From Meconema thalassinum (lineage: Eukaryota; Arthropoda; Insecta; Orthoptera; Tettigoniidae): 64,000 nucleotides of DNA. The stretch lies in assembly GCA_946902985.2 (NCBI GenBank), contig OX336395.1, positions 290,961,065 through 291,025,064 of the forward strand, given 5' to 3'. Position numbers and translations under genes: made by a program. Below are positions 31,785 to 41,323 of the stretch, in pieces. Numbering within the stretch: position 1 is the stretch's first letter; the number at the start of each line of letters is the position of its first letter. The notes below the pieces were generated by a model. It was not told the origin of the DNA, made no database searches, and saw only the letters and a list, made by a program, of their open reading frames with translations.

Positions 31785-34181
31785 TTATCTCTCTTGGGTC
31801 ATATAATTTTGGTTTTTTTTTTCACTTGCTCCATTCTTTGTGGAGTTCTTCTGTCTGTCTTCATACTGCTGAAGTTCCAGACTCTTGGCACCGTCATCGT
31901 TTTTATAGATGTCGGGTGACCTTCTATTCCTAATCGCTTCATCCCAATGAACTCGCGATTGTCTCTGGTCATCTCCACGCTCTTCCATGTATCTTAAAGA
32001 TGCGTGATAGCGTTCTTCCGCCTCTTCATCGAACCCGCGACTCTGTTCTTGGGATCTCCATCCTTGGTTGTTCCCATTTCGGCCGTAATTCCTTCTGTTA
32101 TAAGGCTGCTGGTCTCTTGTACCACGCTGATTCCAGGCTTTCCTTCCTCGCATTCCACGGTTCGATCCTCCTCGATATGCTGGCCTCCAATTTTGGTTTT
32201 CCCGTCCTTCACGTTGCCGGTCTGATTTTTCCATTTCGGTGCTCGTAGACTTAATTTTTGTCTGCACCTTAGTCGGTTCAGTCGGTGTAGTCGTCACGTT
32301 GACTTGTTCCATGTTCCGACTTTGCCTTGTGTGCTGCGCTGTGGTGAGATCGAGTTGTCTCAGCACCTCCTCCATATCGATCGCAGTTTTGGCGTTTGCT
32401 GAGATTAATAGACGTTGTACTTCATACGGTAGCTGCTTGGCTATCGCTATGCACAAATCTGACTCTCTAATCCCTTCATCAAGTTCGCGGAAACGGCACA
32501 ACTGACCCACAAAAAACTCCGCATACTTCGTCGGATTATTAGTACTATAACGCCTGGAATACAAGTCCAATCTGAGGTTCTGTTGTATACTTGCGTTCCA
32601 GTACCTGCTTAAAAATGCCTGGCGAAATTCGTCAACGGTGTCGAACGTGTACCGAAAACTCCTAAACCATAAGGCACACTCGCCCTCAGTTAGTTTTTCA
32701 ATCGCTCTCAACCTTCGCTCTGGCGGTACCTTCGCGTCATTCAAGTACTCGAAAACTTCTTTAAGCCAGTACTTGGGTGTCATGTTAGAATTACTCCCAG
32801 AATATTTCTTTGGTTTCTCATCATTAGCCCTCACAACAGTGACTATTTGATTTTGAACAGCATTTTCATGCGGTGTTGACATGGCAATTGGCATACCAGG
32901 TGTGGTATACGGGCTGTCACTTGGCATGGCTGCATTCTTTGGAGTGGGCTGTATTTCTATCTCTGCCCATTTATTTCTCCTATTCTCGTCTATACTTCCT
33001 TCGCTAGACCTAGGATTCCGCAACATGGATTCCTCCTGTGCGATCATTCTAGTTTCTATTTGGCTGTGCCTATTTTCTGCCCTTTCCAAACGAGCTAATA
33101 CCTCTCGTTCTATTTTCTCTAGGCGATCTCGGTTTCTTTCTGCCATAGAAAATACCTTTTCCTTGTCATCCGTAAGGTTTTCCTTCAGGTGGGTAATTTC
33201 CCCCGCTAGACTTTCTCTTACCTCGGCAAGAGTCTTATCGCTGGCTTCAGTCTTCAAGCCTTCTCGAAGTTCTAATTCTTCTCGTAAGCCTGTAACTTCC
33301 TTTTGAATGTGACCCTGCATATGAGAGATTTCAGTCCTTATCTTCGTGATTTCTCCCTGGTCCTCATCCTGCCTTTTATGAATAACTGCTAAGTCGCTCT
33401 GAGTTTTTTCTAACTCTTTCTGCACCTTCCCGACCTGCCTCTTCATATTTGACATTATTTCCTTATTCTCTTGATCAGAAGTTTTTATTTCCTGGATTTC
33501 CTTGCATTGATCAAGGATATTCTGATCCTGTTTTCTTAAGGCTTCGTCTACCGCCTTAGCGTAGCCTGCCATTCGCGTATTCCATTTTACGTCGCTGTCC
33601 TCGAGCCTTTGATCCACGGTCTGAGTGAACGTATTAAATTGCTCTAGTTGACGTTTAGTATTCGCTTCATTCTGACTTTGAATGTCTTTAAGCTCCATGG
33701 ACATACTGCTTAAGCTATCGTTAATCTCACGCTGTGACTCTCTGCACGCTTGCAGATTATTCTCTAGTTTTAGCTCTATAGACTCAAAGCGTTTATCGTT
33801 ATCAGCTTGCATCTCTGAGACCACGCTAACAATATTCTTAGTTACTTCACGCTGAACAGACTCTTTAACATCATCCATTTTTTTATTAACCTCTATTAGG
33901 TTTAACTCTAACTGCGTGTTTACTGTAGCTTGATTAGCCTCTAATCTAGTGTTTATTTCGGCTCGATTATTCTCTAATTGAATATTTACTGTAGCCAACA
34001 TCTGGCTTACCTCAGTTTGACTAGCCTCTAATCTAGTGTTTATTTCGGCTTGATTAGCATCCAATCTACCCGCTATTTCATCTTTAAATGCTTTAGATTC
34101 TTCCTTTCTCTTAGCATTAGTATCATCAAAATGTTCCCTTAACTCAGCGATACACCTGAGTACGTCCTCAGTTCCAGCCAT
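31785..34181 (-). CDS. Gag of the Gypsy-type element, about 798 aa from ATG 34181
   Basis: This is the structural protein that would form the particle. The open frame extends to 34367, but the extra N-terminus is hydrophobic with a Cys run from a (CAA)n repeat, so ATG 34181 (MAGTEDVLRC) is preferred. About residues 20-390 form a long coiled coil, including short repeats of the type EINTRLEANQA. A retrotransposon gag domain follows at about 470-600 (ALWFRSFRYTF, FLSRYWNASIQQNLRLDLYS). The C-terminal part is an Arg/Gly-rich basic stretch (YRGGSNRGMRGRKAWNQRG) with no CCHC knuckle, so RNA binding probably uses this basic region. It ends at 31785, just after the slippery site. Confidence 0.88.
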   Translation of the reverse strand: MAGTEDVLRCIAELREHFDDTNAKRKEESKAFKDEIAGRLDANQAEINTRLEASQTEVSQMLATVNIQLENNRAEINTRLEANQATVNTQLELNLIEVNKKMDDVKESVQREVTKNIVSVVSEMQADNDKRFESIELKLENNLQACRESQREINDSLSSMSMELKDIQSQNEANTKRQLEQFNTFTQTVDQRLEDSDVKWNTRMAGYAKAVDEALRKQDQNILDQCKEIQEIKTSDQENKEIMSNMKRQVGKVQKELEKTQSDLAVIHKRQDEDQGEITKIRTEISHMQGHIQKEVTGLREELELREGLKTEASDKTLAEVRESLAGEITHLKENLTDDKEKVFSMAERNRDRLEKIEREVLARLERAENRHSQIETRMIAQEESMLRNPRSSEGSIDENRRNKWAEIEIQPTPKNAAMPSDSPYTTPGMPIAMSTPHENAVQNQIVTVVRANDEKPKKYSGSNSNMTPKYWLKEVFEYLNDAKVPPERRLRAIEKLTEGECALWFRSFRYTFDTVDEFRQAFLSRYWNASIQQNLRLDLYSRRYSTNNPTKYAEFFVGQLCRFRELDEGIRESDLCIAIAKQLPYEVQRLLISANAKTAIDMEEVLRQLDLTTAQHTRQSRNMEQVNVTTTPTEPTKVQTKIKSTSTEMEKSDRQREGRENQNWRPAYRGGSNRGMRGRKAWNQRGTRDQQPYNRRNYGRNGNNQGWRSQEQSRGFDEEAEERYHASLRYMEERGDDQRQSRVHWDEAIRNRRSPDIYKNDDGAKSLELQQYEDRQKNSTKNGASEKKNQNYMTQER
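31812..31818 (-). promoter_or_regulatory. Probable -1 programmed frameshift site, A AAA AAC
   Basis: The heptamer lies at the end of an A10 run and is in exactly the phase required (X XXY YYZ in the gag frame). The -1 frame is open from here through to the pol frame at 31767, 12 codons beyond the gag stop. Gag and Pol are in -1 relation, as is usual for Gypsy elements using this strategy. I did not find an obvious downstream stem by eye. Confidence 0.7.
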
Positions 34182-34367
34182 CCTGTATTTCTTAATTTGA
34201 GATTCAGGTAGGCCGCAGCTGAACATGCTGGCGCGTTCTATTGGAAAGAAAAGGATTCCGATCCCACGACAACAACAACAACATATTACAAAGTGCCAAA
34301 ACCACCTATGGAATGGGTATAGACCCACGTACCCGTCTGACAACAATGTCTGACGTCTGAGTATCAT

Positions 34368-34947
34368 CTAGAAAGACTCACAATCGCTCAAACACAGTTT
34401 GAGGAAAAATACTATTTTTATGGTTTTTCCCATGAAAACCATGCTATTATTATGGGGTTTTCTGAATCCCATAAGCCATCCACGACCTGGACGCCATGAT
34501 AAAGTAGAGGGGAATGGTGGGTGGTGGACACACTTATGAGCATGGTGGTGACCTGTATTTTAAACTGTCCCCACGTATCAGCGTCATGATAAATAGAAGT
34601 AGGTATAGTACGGTTATCCCATGCTTATACTTTTGCTTTGGCCGGTTTGCGCAATGCCAAGATCGCTCATATTGCACTGATGCAGGCGGTTCCATAATGA
34701 ATTAATACCGTCCCACGTAGCTTGGGCCATGATAAATAAGAGAGAGGGTGTCTACTTATGTGGTGACGAGTTACATTTACATTTAAGCATGTCTTATGGA
34801 GGATTATCAACATTTATTTTGACGTGAAGGCTTATTAACAAATGGGACGCGGCCTTTTTCCTATTATATCCTAATTTCTATGCTGTACTTGCTTCTACCA
34901 TTAATATCTTGGCCGACTTTTAGTAGTACCTGCGACTCAATCCTAGT
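34368..34947 (-). other. Untranslated leader of the Gypsy-type element
   Basis: About 580 bp between the primer site and the gag open frame, with no convincing coding capacity. CATAAT/ATGATAAA-like phrases recur (34495, 34590, 34730), which may reflect packaging structure or chance. Confidence 0.45.
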
Positions 34948-34965
34948 ACAGAGACATCTCCTCCA
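34948..34965 (-). other. Primer binding site of the Gypsy-type element
   Basis: Immediately after the 5' LTR on the sense strand, TGGAGGAGATGTC begins with TGG as expected for complementarity to a tRNA CCA end. I cannot assign the tRNA from memory. Confidence 0.55.
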
Positions 34966-37900
34966 TGTACCCAACTGTCATCATGTGGAACATGTGTTCG
35001 TATCCCAGCTAACTCACGGTCTTTCGAGGTATGGGACGTTCCTGCCCACCATACGACCACATGCTCAGGATTTGAGTCTACCAGGTAACTACTCTACATG
35101 AAATAAACAACATATTCCTAAAATAAAACATTTACTGGTATAAAATCATGGCTATACAACAAATACAAATAAAGGATAAATTATATTTAACTCCCACAAT
35201 TAAAATCAGGGTTATTTTTTGAGTCTCTTCTTCATTATTGCTACACTGCACTCAAATCTATTTCTAGCATCCTATCATTGATACTCTCAGACTTCTATGG
35301 GTCTCCATAGTGTTCATCAAGTGACACAATTTAAAATAACTGGAGTATCACAACATAAAAATCACATACCACATCTAAATGACATTAACACTGTAATAAT
35401 AAAACATTACTCCGTTTCTTATGGCATTTACTTTGATTAGCATAAATTCATTATTTTATGCCTTAATTAACAAATATTTGTTGTGTCGTGTGAATCATTT
35501 TCCTTCTTTCCATCAATATGAAACGCTTAAAAAGTGGTACGTCTCCCTTCCAAAATAAACATGGTTAGAGATGTTTATAGTTTCACCATAAAACGATTTT
35601 CTGGGTCTTGTCGGGATTATTATCGTTACAAACGTGTCATGTTCTTAGAAATCACATACCCGTCTGCATAAATTAGCGTGAACTGGCAAAATACATTCTA
35701 AAAAGATGCCTAACACTTTATTTGGTTCAGTGTCCCTCCTCAGAGAATAACTGGGCCAAATATTATCCAATTTCTGTGATCCAAAAATGTATGTGTACTG
35801 AAACACATCATTTAATTCAATTGGCATCATCATCACACTCATATCTTAATTGCATATCGAAATATCGAGATTCTTCAATGTCCCAGTATGACTCTAATTT
35901 AACGGACTGGCGGACCGACGACCCCTTTCCCCTAGCAGGCAATAAAATTAGTTCCGGCAAGCTGCTCAAGATGGCCGCTCGTCTCAGTGGGCCACCCCAC
36001 TTCCTTCTCATCTGCTAGCAAGGTCAAGTTTGTTTACAATCGCAGTACAGTAGAGTTACGCTAGGTGTTGTTCTTAAGTAATTGAGTCATTCTAATTATA
36101 TAACAACTATATTTAAAGTGTATCGGGCTCAACTGGCTCCTTATTAACATTCATGGCTGGGGATGGATCCTGTGATAGTTTTGCCGTTCTATGGTGAATA
36201 CTGGTGGCTTTGGACGCGCATCAAAATGAGAATACAAGATTCCCACCGGCAGCTGTCTCAATAATAACATAATCAGGAAATCTGCGTTTCCTAAACGACG
36301 AATATGATTCTTACCTCTCAGGGTAGATCATTTTACACATGCTCACGGAGTCTCGACGGACCTCACTCGAGGCCATAATTCATGCAAGCTATGGATACAG
36401 ACAGGCTCTGTCCAATTCGCTGCGAATAATAAAAAGTATGCACAACGGCGATACTAACTCGTAGATTAGCCAACTTCTCACCTAACGCGCAAGCTATACT
36501 AGTTTGGTCCCCGCAATATATTTACGTAAATCACTGGATTCTACGTTACTTCTGCACGCTCTATGCGGCACAAACAATACTTCACATAGATGACTCAATT
36601 ATTAAGGCACCCGCGTTCTCTCTGTAATAACACTTAAGCCAAAGCTTTAAATAGCTCCCAATAACAATGTATACATTTACTGGCTTACATTACTTTAATG
36701 GTCCTCAAATACAATCCTAAGAATTGACCATCTCAAATATTCATTCAACACTTCATTGACACTGAAAAACTCTCGTATCTCGCTATATTCCACGTTACTT
36801 TCTTACTGTTTACCAAAATACAGTATCTTTATATTAGACATGACACATTTTGAACATTATTTAGGCCACAAATGCCTATTACTTTACTGTTGCCGACCCC
36901 AGATTATTATTATTATTATCATTTAACGTTATCGTTACATTCATCACAATTTTCGGCCTGAATGGCCCTAAACAAACCACCTTCCAAGACATATTCTATT
37001 CAAGATGAGTGGTGAAAACTCGTTCAATAAGTGACTGTGACATCTTAGTCTCAAAGTGATGCATCGTTGTATGGTGAACTATTCAGTTAGAATAACATTG
37101 TAAATTGGTACTCACTTTTTCATTTTTGCTGGATGATGCCAGCATTTCAGCTCCAGACCTACCATGACGCTTGATTTAAGCCATCATGCTATATCTTACA
37201 TGACACTTGGTTTCACATTTTTCCCACATGATAAACATACTCTTATCAGTGGTTTCATTCACTTTTACACAATACATATTAATCACTATACACATGAACA
37301 CTTTTTAAATCACTATAACACAATTTATGTACACTTTCTCACTATTTCACAGGTTGATCCTTAATCGGACTCCTCCTACGCCTGATCTCAGAGATGCGAT
37401 GCAATTACGCCAACCGCTGGTCTCCGTGAAAGTCTAACTGCGTTTACGGACGTTCGATCCTCGTCACCTGCAATATCGTTCAGCTCACTGTCAAGATTAA
37501 TTGGCGATGCTTCCCAGGCTCCCATCATTGTAGTGATCCTGATGAGAATGTCGTATACAACTCTGACAATACCTCCTGGTATGTGTAATGTTCAAAAACA
37601 TTATAAGTTACTCTTTCGCTGTAGCGAATTTATATTTGCGTCAGATAATAGATAAATATCTGTATTAAATTAACTTCGACGCACTTCATGATTATACTTA
37701 TGAAGCTGTATGACTTGCTTCTATTGTTCTTCAACGGCTGAGCGTCGATACTTTAACATTTCGCGCGCTTACTGGCAGCGTATTAGTTACGTGTGTACTT
37801 GAGAACAGACTGAAGACAACTCTCCCGTGGTCTGCCTTGCTCCTCCTTATAAAGGTTTCTCTTAAAAACTAGTCCACCGGACACATGGGTGCGACTCCTT

Positions 37901-38665
37901 CCTTGAAATAATACATTTTCAGCCGAATTGACATATACACCTTGTTTATTTAAGTGTGGAGGTTTCATAAATGTTCGCGTGCCGGCGATCGCTTCGGCCA
38001 ATTAATTACAATTAATTGCCTTAGTTCAGCGCGTCAGGACGCCACCATGGTGATTCCCCTCTGACTGGTCACCAAACCACTCCTCTCGAGCGTAGGATCG
38101 GTGGTAACACGTTCATTTGGAGATATAGGCTTTAATTTAGGTGTAAGATCATTCCTAAATTATCTCTCCTAAAATATATTCACCTGGGTGTACCTTTCAC
38201 TCCATTTCAATGCTCCACTTGGCTGTAATTAATTAATTTCCGTGGGCAGTCATCCCTACAATAGGTTCCATCGTTGTCAAGCGGTGAATACCCGAGTCAT
38301 TAATTTTGAGCTGTCTTCTCGGCCCAGACGAAAGTAGTCCGGTCGGCGCCTACGATCTCCACAGACTTGCCAACTCCAATTAGTAAAACGTCAAACTGGC
38401 CTCCTCTCGTTCTTGTATGCTTCGAAAACGTATATTTGCTTGCATTTGCTTACAATTCTTCACCTTAAACTGTTATGATATTCACATGTTGGCCGTGAAA
38501 TCATGCTACATTATTATATGTCATTGTTTAACGCATTGCTCTTTGGGTTCCCTAAAACAGTTCCCCCTCAGAGATCAATGGTTCGATTCTGGTTAGAATC
38601 ATGTGCCTGGTCTTCTCAGATAGGACCTGAGTTCGATGCCAATCTGCCGTGACCGATTGGGCACA
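34966..38665 (-). repeat. 5' LTR of the Gypsy-type element (3700 bp)
   Basis: Pairs with 25524-29222 over its whole length. It carries the same TATA-like box on the minus strand (about 37847-37856). It begins next to the CTAT duplication at 38666. Confidence 0.9.
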
Positions 38666-38669
38666 CTAT

Positions 38670-38770
38670 GTAGAGATGAAACGATTAGCTCAGGACAGGG
38701 AGGCAAGGAGATCTGCATCAAACCAGTCAAAAGACACACAGAATGAAAAAGAACCACTGGAGTGTTTTCA
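38670..38770 (+). pseudogene. Right half of the open frame split by the Gypsy-type element
   Basis: In phase with 25395-25523 across the insertion. It is basic and Gln/Ser-rich, ends with ECFH and then meets TGA and TAA. The hAT insertion at 38784 lies just beyond the stop; after it, SHWAMSQ (39542 on) might be the end of a decayed zinc knuckle. Confidence 0.45.
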
Positions 38771-38783
38771 CTGATAATATAGC

Positions 38784-39538
38784 CAGTGCCGGAATAAGGT
38801 AAAATGAAGCCCAAGTCCCTCAGACTTTTGGGGCCCCTTTATTTTTTTCAAATAATTTTTATTTTTTAGCACCTGTACATTTAATTAAGTATATACAAGA
38901 GCTTTTTTTCTCAAGATGAACAATGCACATTTTATTAAATCATACATACATACCGGTTTATACCCAGCCTACATTTCAATTGAAACGATCATCGTTATTT
39001 GAAAACATTTCAGATGATTTGATGAACAATTTAACAAATCATACTATTTTTACTTCAGTAAAATGTAATCATTTTTTTTTCTATTTTTTCGGTCAATGAA
39101 ATCTTCTACAATGTCATCAAAATGAATTTCCCGCAGAACATCTGACTCGATATAGGCTACATTAAACTTGGCATGTATAATCGTTCTTGTGACATGATAC
39201 TTCTTTGCGCACTTTTGATCCGTTTCAATTTTGAAAACGAGCGCTCCGCAGAACAATTCGTTATCACGAGGGTCGGGAATTGCGAAAAGCAATTTCAACG
39301 TTCGGGAAAACAGACTCAAACTTGTTTCAAATAAGAATTTCGTAAGTTCAGAATGAGTGAACTCAGTTTTTGAAGGACAGTGTAATTTAATATAATGCTG
39401 AAACTGTCCCAGTTCTGGATATTTTTTTTCTAAATCTTCGGAATAAAATTGAACTAAATTAGAAATTGATTGGGGGCCCCAGATAATTGGGGGCCCTAGA
39501 CCTGGGCCTAGTCGGGCCTAATGGGTAATCCAGCACTG
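38784..39538 (-). mobile_element. hAT-type transposon remnant, 755 bp, with 8-bp duplication
   Basis: Both ends start with CAGTGCYGGA-like inverted repeats and share GGGGCCCC-like sequence further in (left about 38830, right about 39475). The target duplication AATATAGC (38776-38783 and 39539-39546) is perfect and of hAT length. The interior retains only the 3' end of a transposase gene on the minus strand, so the copy is internally deleted and non-autonomous. Confidence 0.85.
39050..39319 (-). pseudogene. hAT transposase C-terminal (dimerisation) remnant, 89 aa
   Basis: The end of the frame, with YIESDVLREIHFDDIVEDFI, resembles the C-terminus of ZMYM1/TTF-type hAT transposases. The upstream part of the same domain appears in another phase around 39320-39450 (HCPSKTEFTHSEL). 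The DDE core is missing. The match is to family character rather than a specific protein. Confidence 0.55.
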
Positions 39539-39600
39539 AATATAGCCATTGGGCGATGTCACAATAAAATCGTAGAGCGAATGGGATGGATCTTGATTAG

Positions 39601-39814
39601 TATACCATACCAAATCATTTTAATATACAGTAATCAATATTTTATTAACACAACTCAACATAGCGTCCAAAAGACATTCCAAAGACACTACACTCAAAGA
39701 TAACAAAACCAAAACTATGTAAATCAAAACACTGTCTATTTTCTAAATCAAAACACTGTCTATTTTCTACAGGAAGTAGATTGCTCGAAAGAGCTTTAGT
39801 TCACTTTCTCCACA
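39601..39814 (-). repeat. BEL 3' LTR
   Basis: 214 bp, matching 45522-45735. Both contain a tandem pair of a 24-bp segment with AAATCAAAACACTGTCTATT. The sense-strand start is TGTGGAGAAAGTG. Confidence 0.88.
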
Positions 39815-39830
39815 TTCTCCCACCTTGCAA
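39815..39830 (-). other. BEL polypurine tract
   Basis: The sense strand reads AAGGTGGGAGAA directly before the 3' LTR, as expected for plus-strand priming. Confidence 0.65.
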
Positions 39831-39866
39831 AAGGTAGTTTTGCAACACACACTCATAAACTGAAGT

Positions 39867-40198
39867 GAAAATGAAAATCCACAGCCTGCTTCCAGTCTCC
39901 GACCGGGTCAGGAATGGAATGAATGAAGCCCCCATCAAGCGGCGAGTATATGAACTGTGCCGGCTGCCGAAGCCTGTCGCACTCCTCTGGGGCAATGATT
40001 AAATGAATGACAGATGAAATGAAATGATAGTGGAGAGTGTTGCTGGAATGAAATTTTGACAGGGAAAACCGGAGTACCCGGAGAAAAACCTGTCTGCCTC
40101 CGTCTTGTCCAGCACAGATCTCACATGGAGTGACCGGGATTTGAACCACGGACCCAGCGGTGAGAGGCCGGCGTGCTGCCGCCTAAGCCACGGAGGCT
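39867..40198 (-). mobile_element. SINE-2 copy inserted near the BEL 3' LTR
   Basis: Minus-strand copy of the SINE at 23126-23456 with the same A box (TGGCTTAGGCGG) and B box (GGTTCAAATCC). The flanking duplication CTCATAAACTGAAGT (39852-39866 and 40199-40213) is perfect. It post-dates the BEL insertion because it interrupts BEL sequence. Confidence 0.9.
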
Positions 40199-40261
40199 CT
40201 CATAAACTGAAGTAAACATTCTAAAATTATAGTTGAACATTGAGCTCAGGAATGTGAACCA

Positions 40262-40867
40262 CTATAAGTCTAGTTTCTTGAGTTGCCTAACAGTTCTACC
40301 ACAACGAGTCTTGAATTCACTCTCCTTTCCAGTTCCTGAGTTACTGCAGGGAATATCTTCATTAAGGACCGGCTCACTTAGTCGGTGTTGTGAAGTGTTG
40401 ATAGAATCACTTTTGTTAAGACAGTTTATCTCTAACGCATAAAGTCGCTGTACTGGACGAAGTAGAATGCCAGTTGCTGTCTTAATTTTAACCAGATGAG
40501 TCACATTGTCTCTTCCAGGTAACAGCTCCACCACTCTCCCTAAGGGCCAGTTGATACGTTTCTTGTTGTCGCTCTCCACCAGTACTATGTCTCCTACTTG
40601 TATGGATCCCTGTTGCTTTTTGCTCCGTGATCGGAGAAATCCCAGGTATTCTTTTTTGAAGCGATTTCTCAGGCTCTCCCGAACAGCTTGTAGATAACGC
40701 CATCTGTCGTTTAAACTGCTGGTTTGAATTTGGTCTAAGTCGGTTACATCATTACCCTCTAGGCTCTGTAGGAACATGGAGGGTCTGAGTGGCTTGACTT
40801 CATCTTCTTCAGAAAGATAAGTCAAAGGTCGATTGTTCATCAGGTTCTCACAATCGCACGAGTACAC
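40262..40867 (-). pseudogene. BEL integrase C-terminal domain, 201 aa
   Basis: Contains NNRPLTYLSEE, the LRPSMFL segment, NDRWRYLQAVRESLRNRFKK and GDIVLVESDNKKRINWPLGR, the conserved C-terminal block of BEL/Pao integrases (DUF5641 type). It is separated from the core domain by a frameshift around 40840-40867. Confidence 0.88.
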
Positions 40868-41307
40868 ATTTCCTCATAATTTAGGCAAGCTTTACCCAAA
40901 TTACGGCGAAGCAAATCCTTTAGAATCTTAATCAACCTTTCCCAGAATCCTCCCCACCAGGCTGCAGTGGGAGGGTTCAGCTTCCATTTAACCTTCAGAA
41001 GGCTGCACGTCCTCTCTATTTCAGTCCAATCCAATTGCTCCATGGTTCTGCGAAGTCCGGTGAAATTCGTCCCATTGTCCGAATACATGGTATTCACTCT
41101 TCCTCTTCTTGCCACAAATTGGCGTAGTGCTTGGATATACGCTACTGTACTAAGTGAAGTGATCAATTCCAGATGTACAGCCCGATAAACTGCACAAGTG
41201 AATATCACAATCCATCCCTTTTCTCCTTCTCGTAGAAACACAGCGCCGGCCAAGTATGTGCCCTTGATCTGGAAATCACTCGATGCCTTGATTCGATCCT
41301 GTGGCAA
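40840..41307 (-). pseudogene. BEL integrase core, first catalytic Asp apparently lost
   Basis: An RNase-H-fold integrase region with VYRAVHLELITSLSTVAYI, YSDNGTNFTG (second catalytic Asp) and PTAAWWGGFWERLIK (Glu). At the usual position of the first Asp, in the GVDYAGP-like motif, the sequence reads GTYLAGA, so the acid is missing. Together with the frameshifts on both sides, the integrase is dead. Confidence 0.85.
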
Positions 41308-41323
41308 CGGAGGAAAAGGTACC

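Larger units (their letters stand above)
25524..38665 (-). mobile_element. Gypsy-type LTR retrotransposon with 3.7-kb LTRs and no integrase
   Basis: Two LTRs (25524-29222, 3699 bp; 34966-38665, 3700 bp) flank a 5.7-kb interior on the minus strand. The LTR ends read TGTGCCCAA and TTGGGTACA on the sense strand. A 4-bp duplication CTAT flanks the whole (25520-25523, 38666-38669). The interior has a primer site next to the 5' LTR, gag, a -1 frameshift site, protease, RT, RNase H and a small C-terminal coiled-coil frame, then a polypurine tract. Integrase is absent. By eye the LTRs differ at about 30 positions (roughly 0.8 percent), so the insertion is fairly young. Mobilisation would need integrase supplied in trans. 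Confidence 0.9.

Noticed and set aside
31046..33306. Plus-strand frames of 295 and 141 codons
   Set aside because: Antisense to the gag and pol genes of the Gypsy-type element; no domains.
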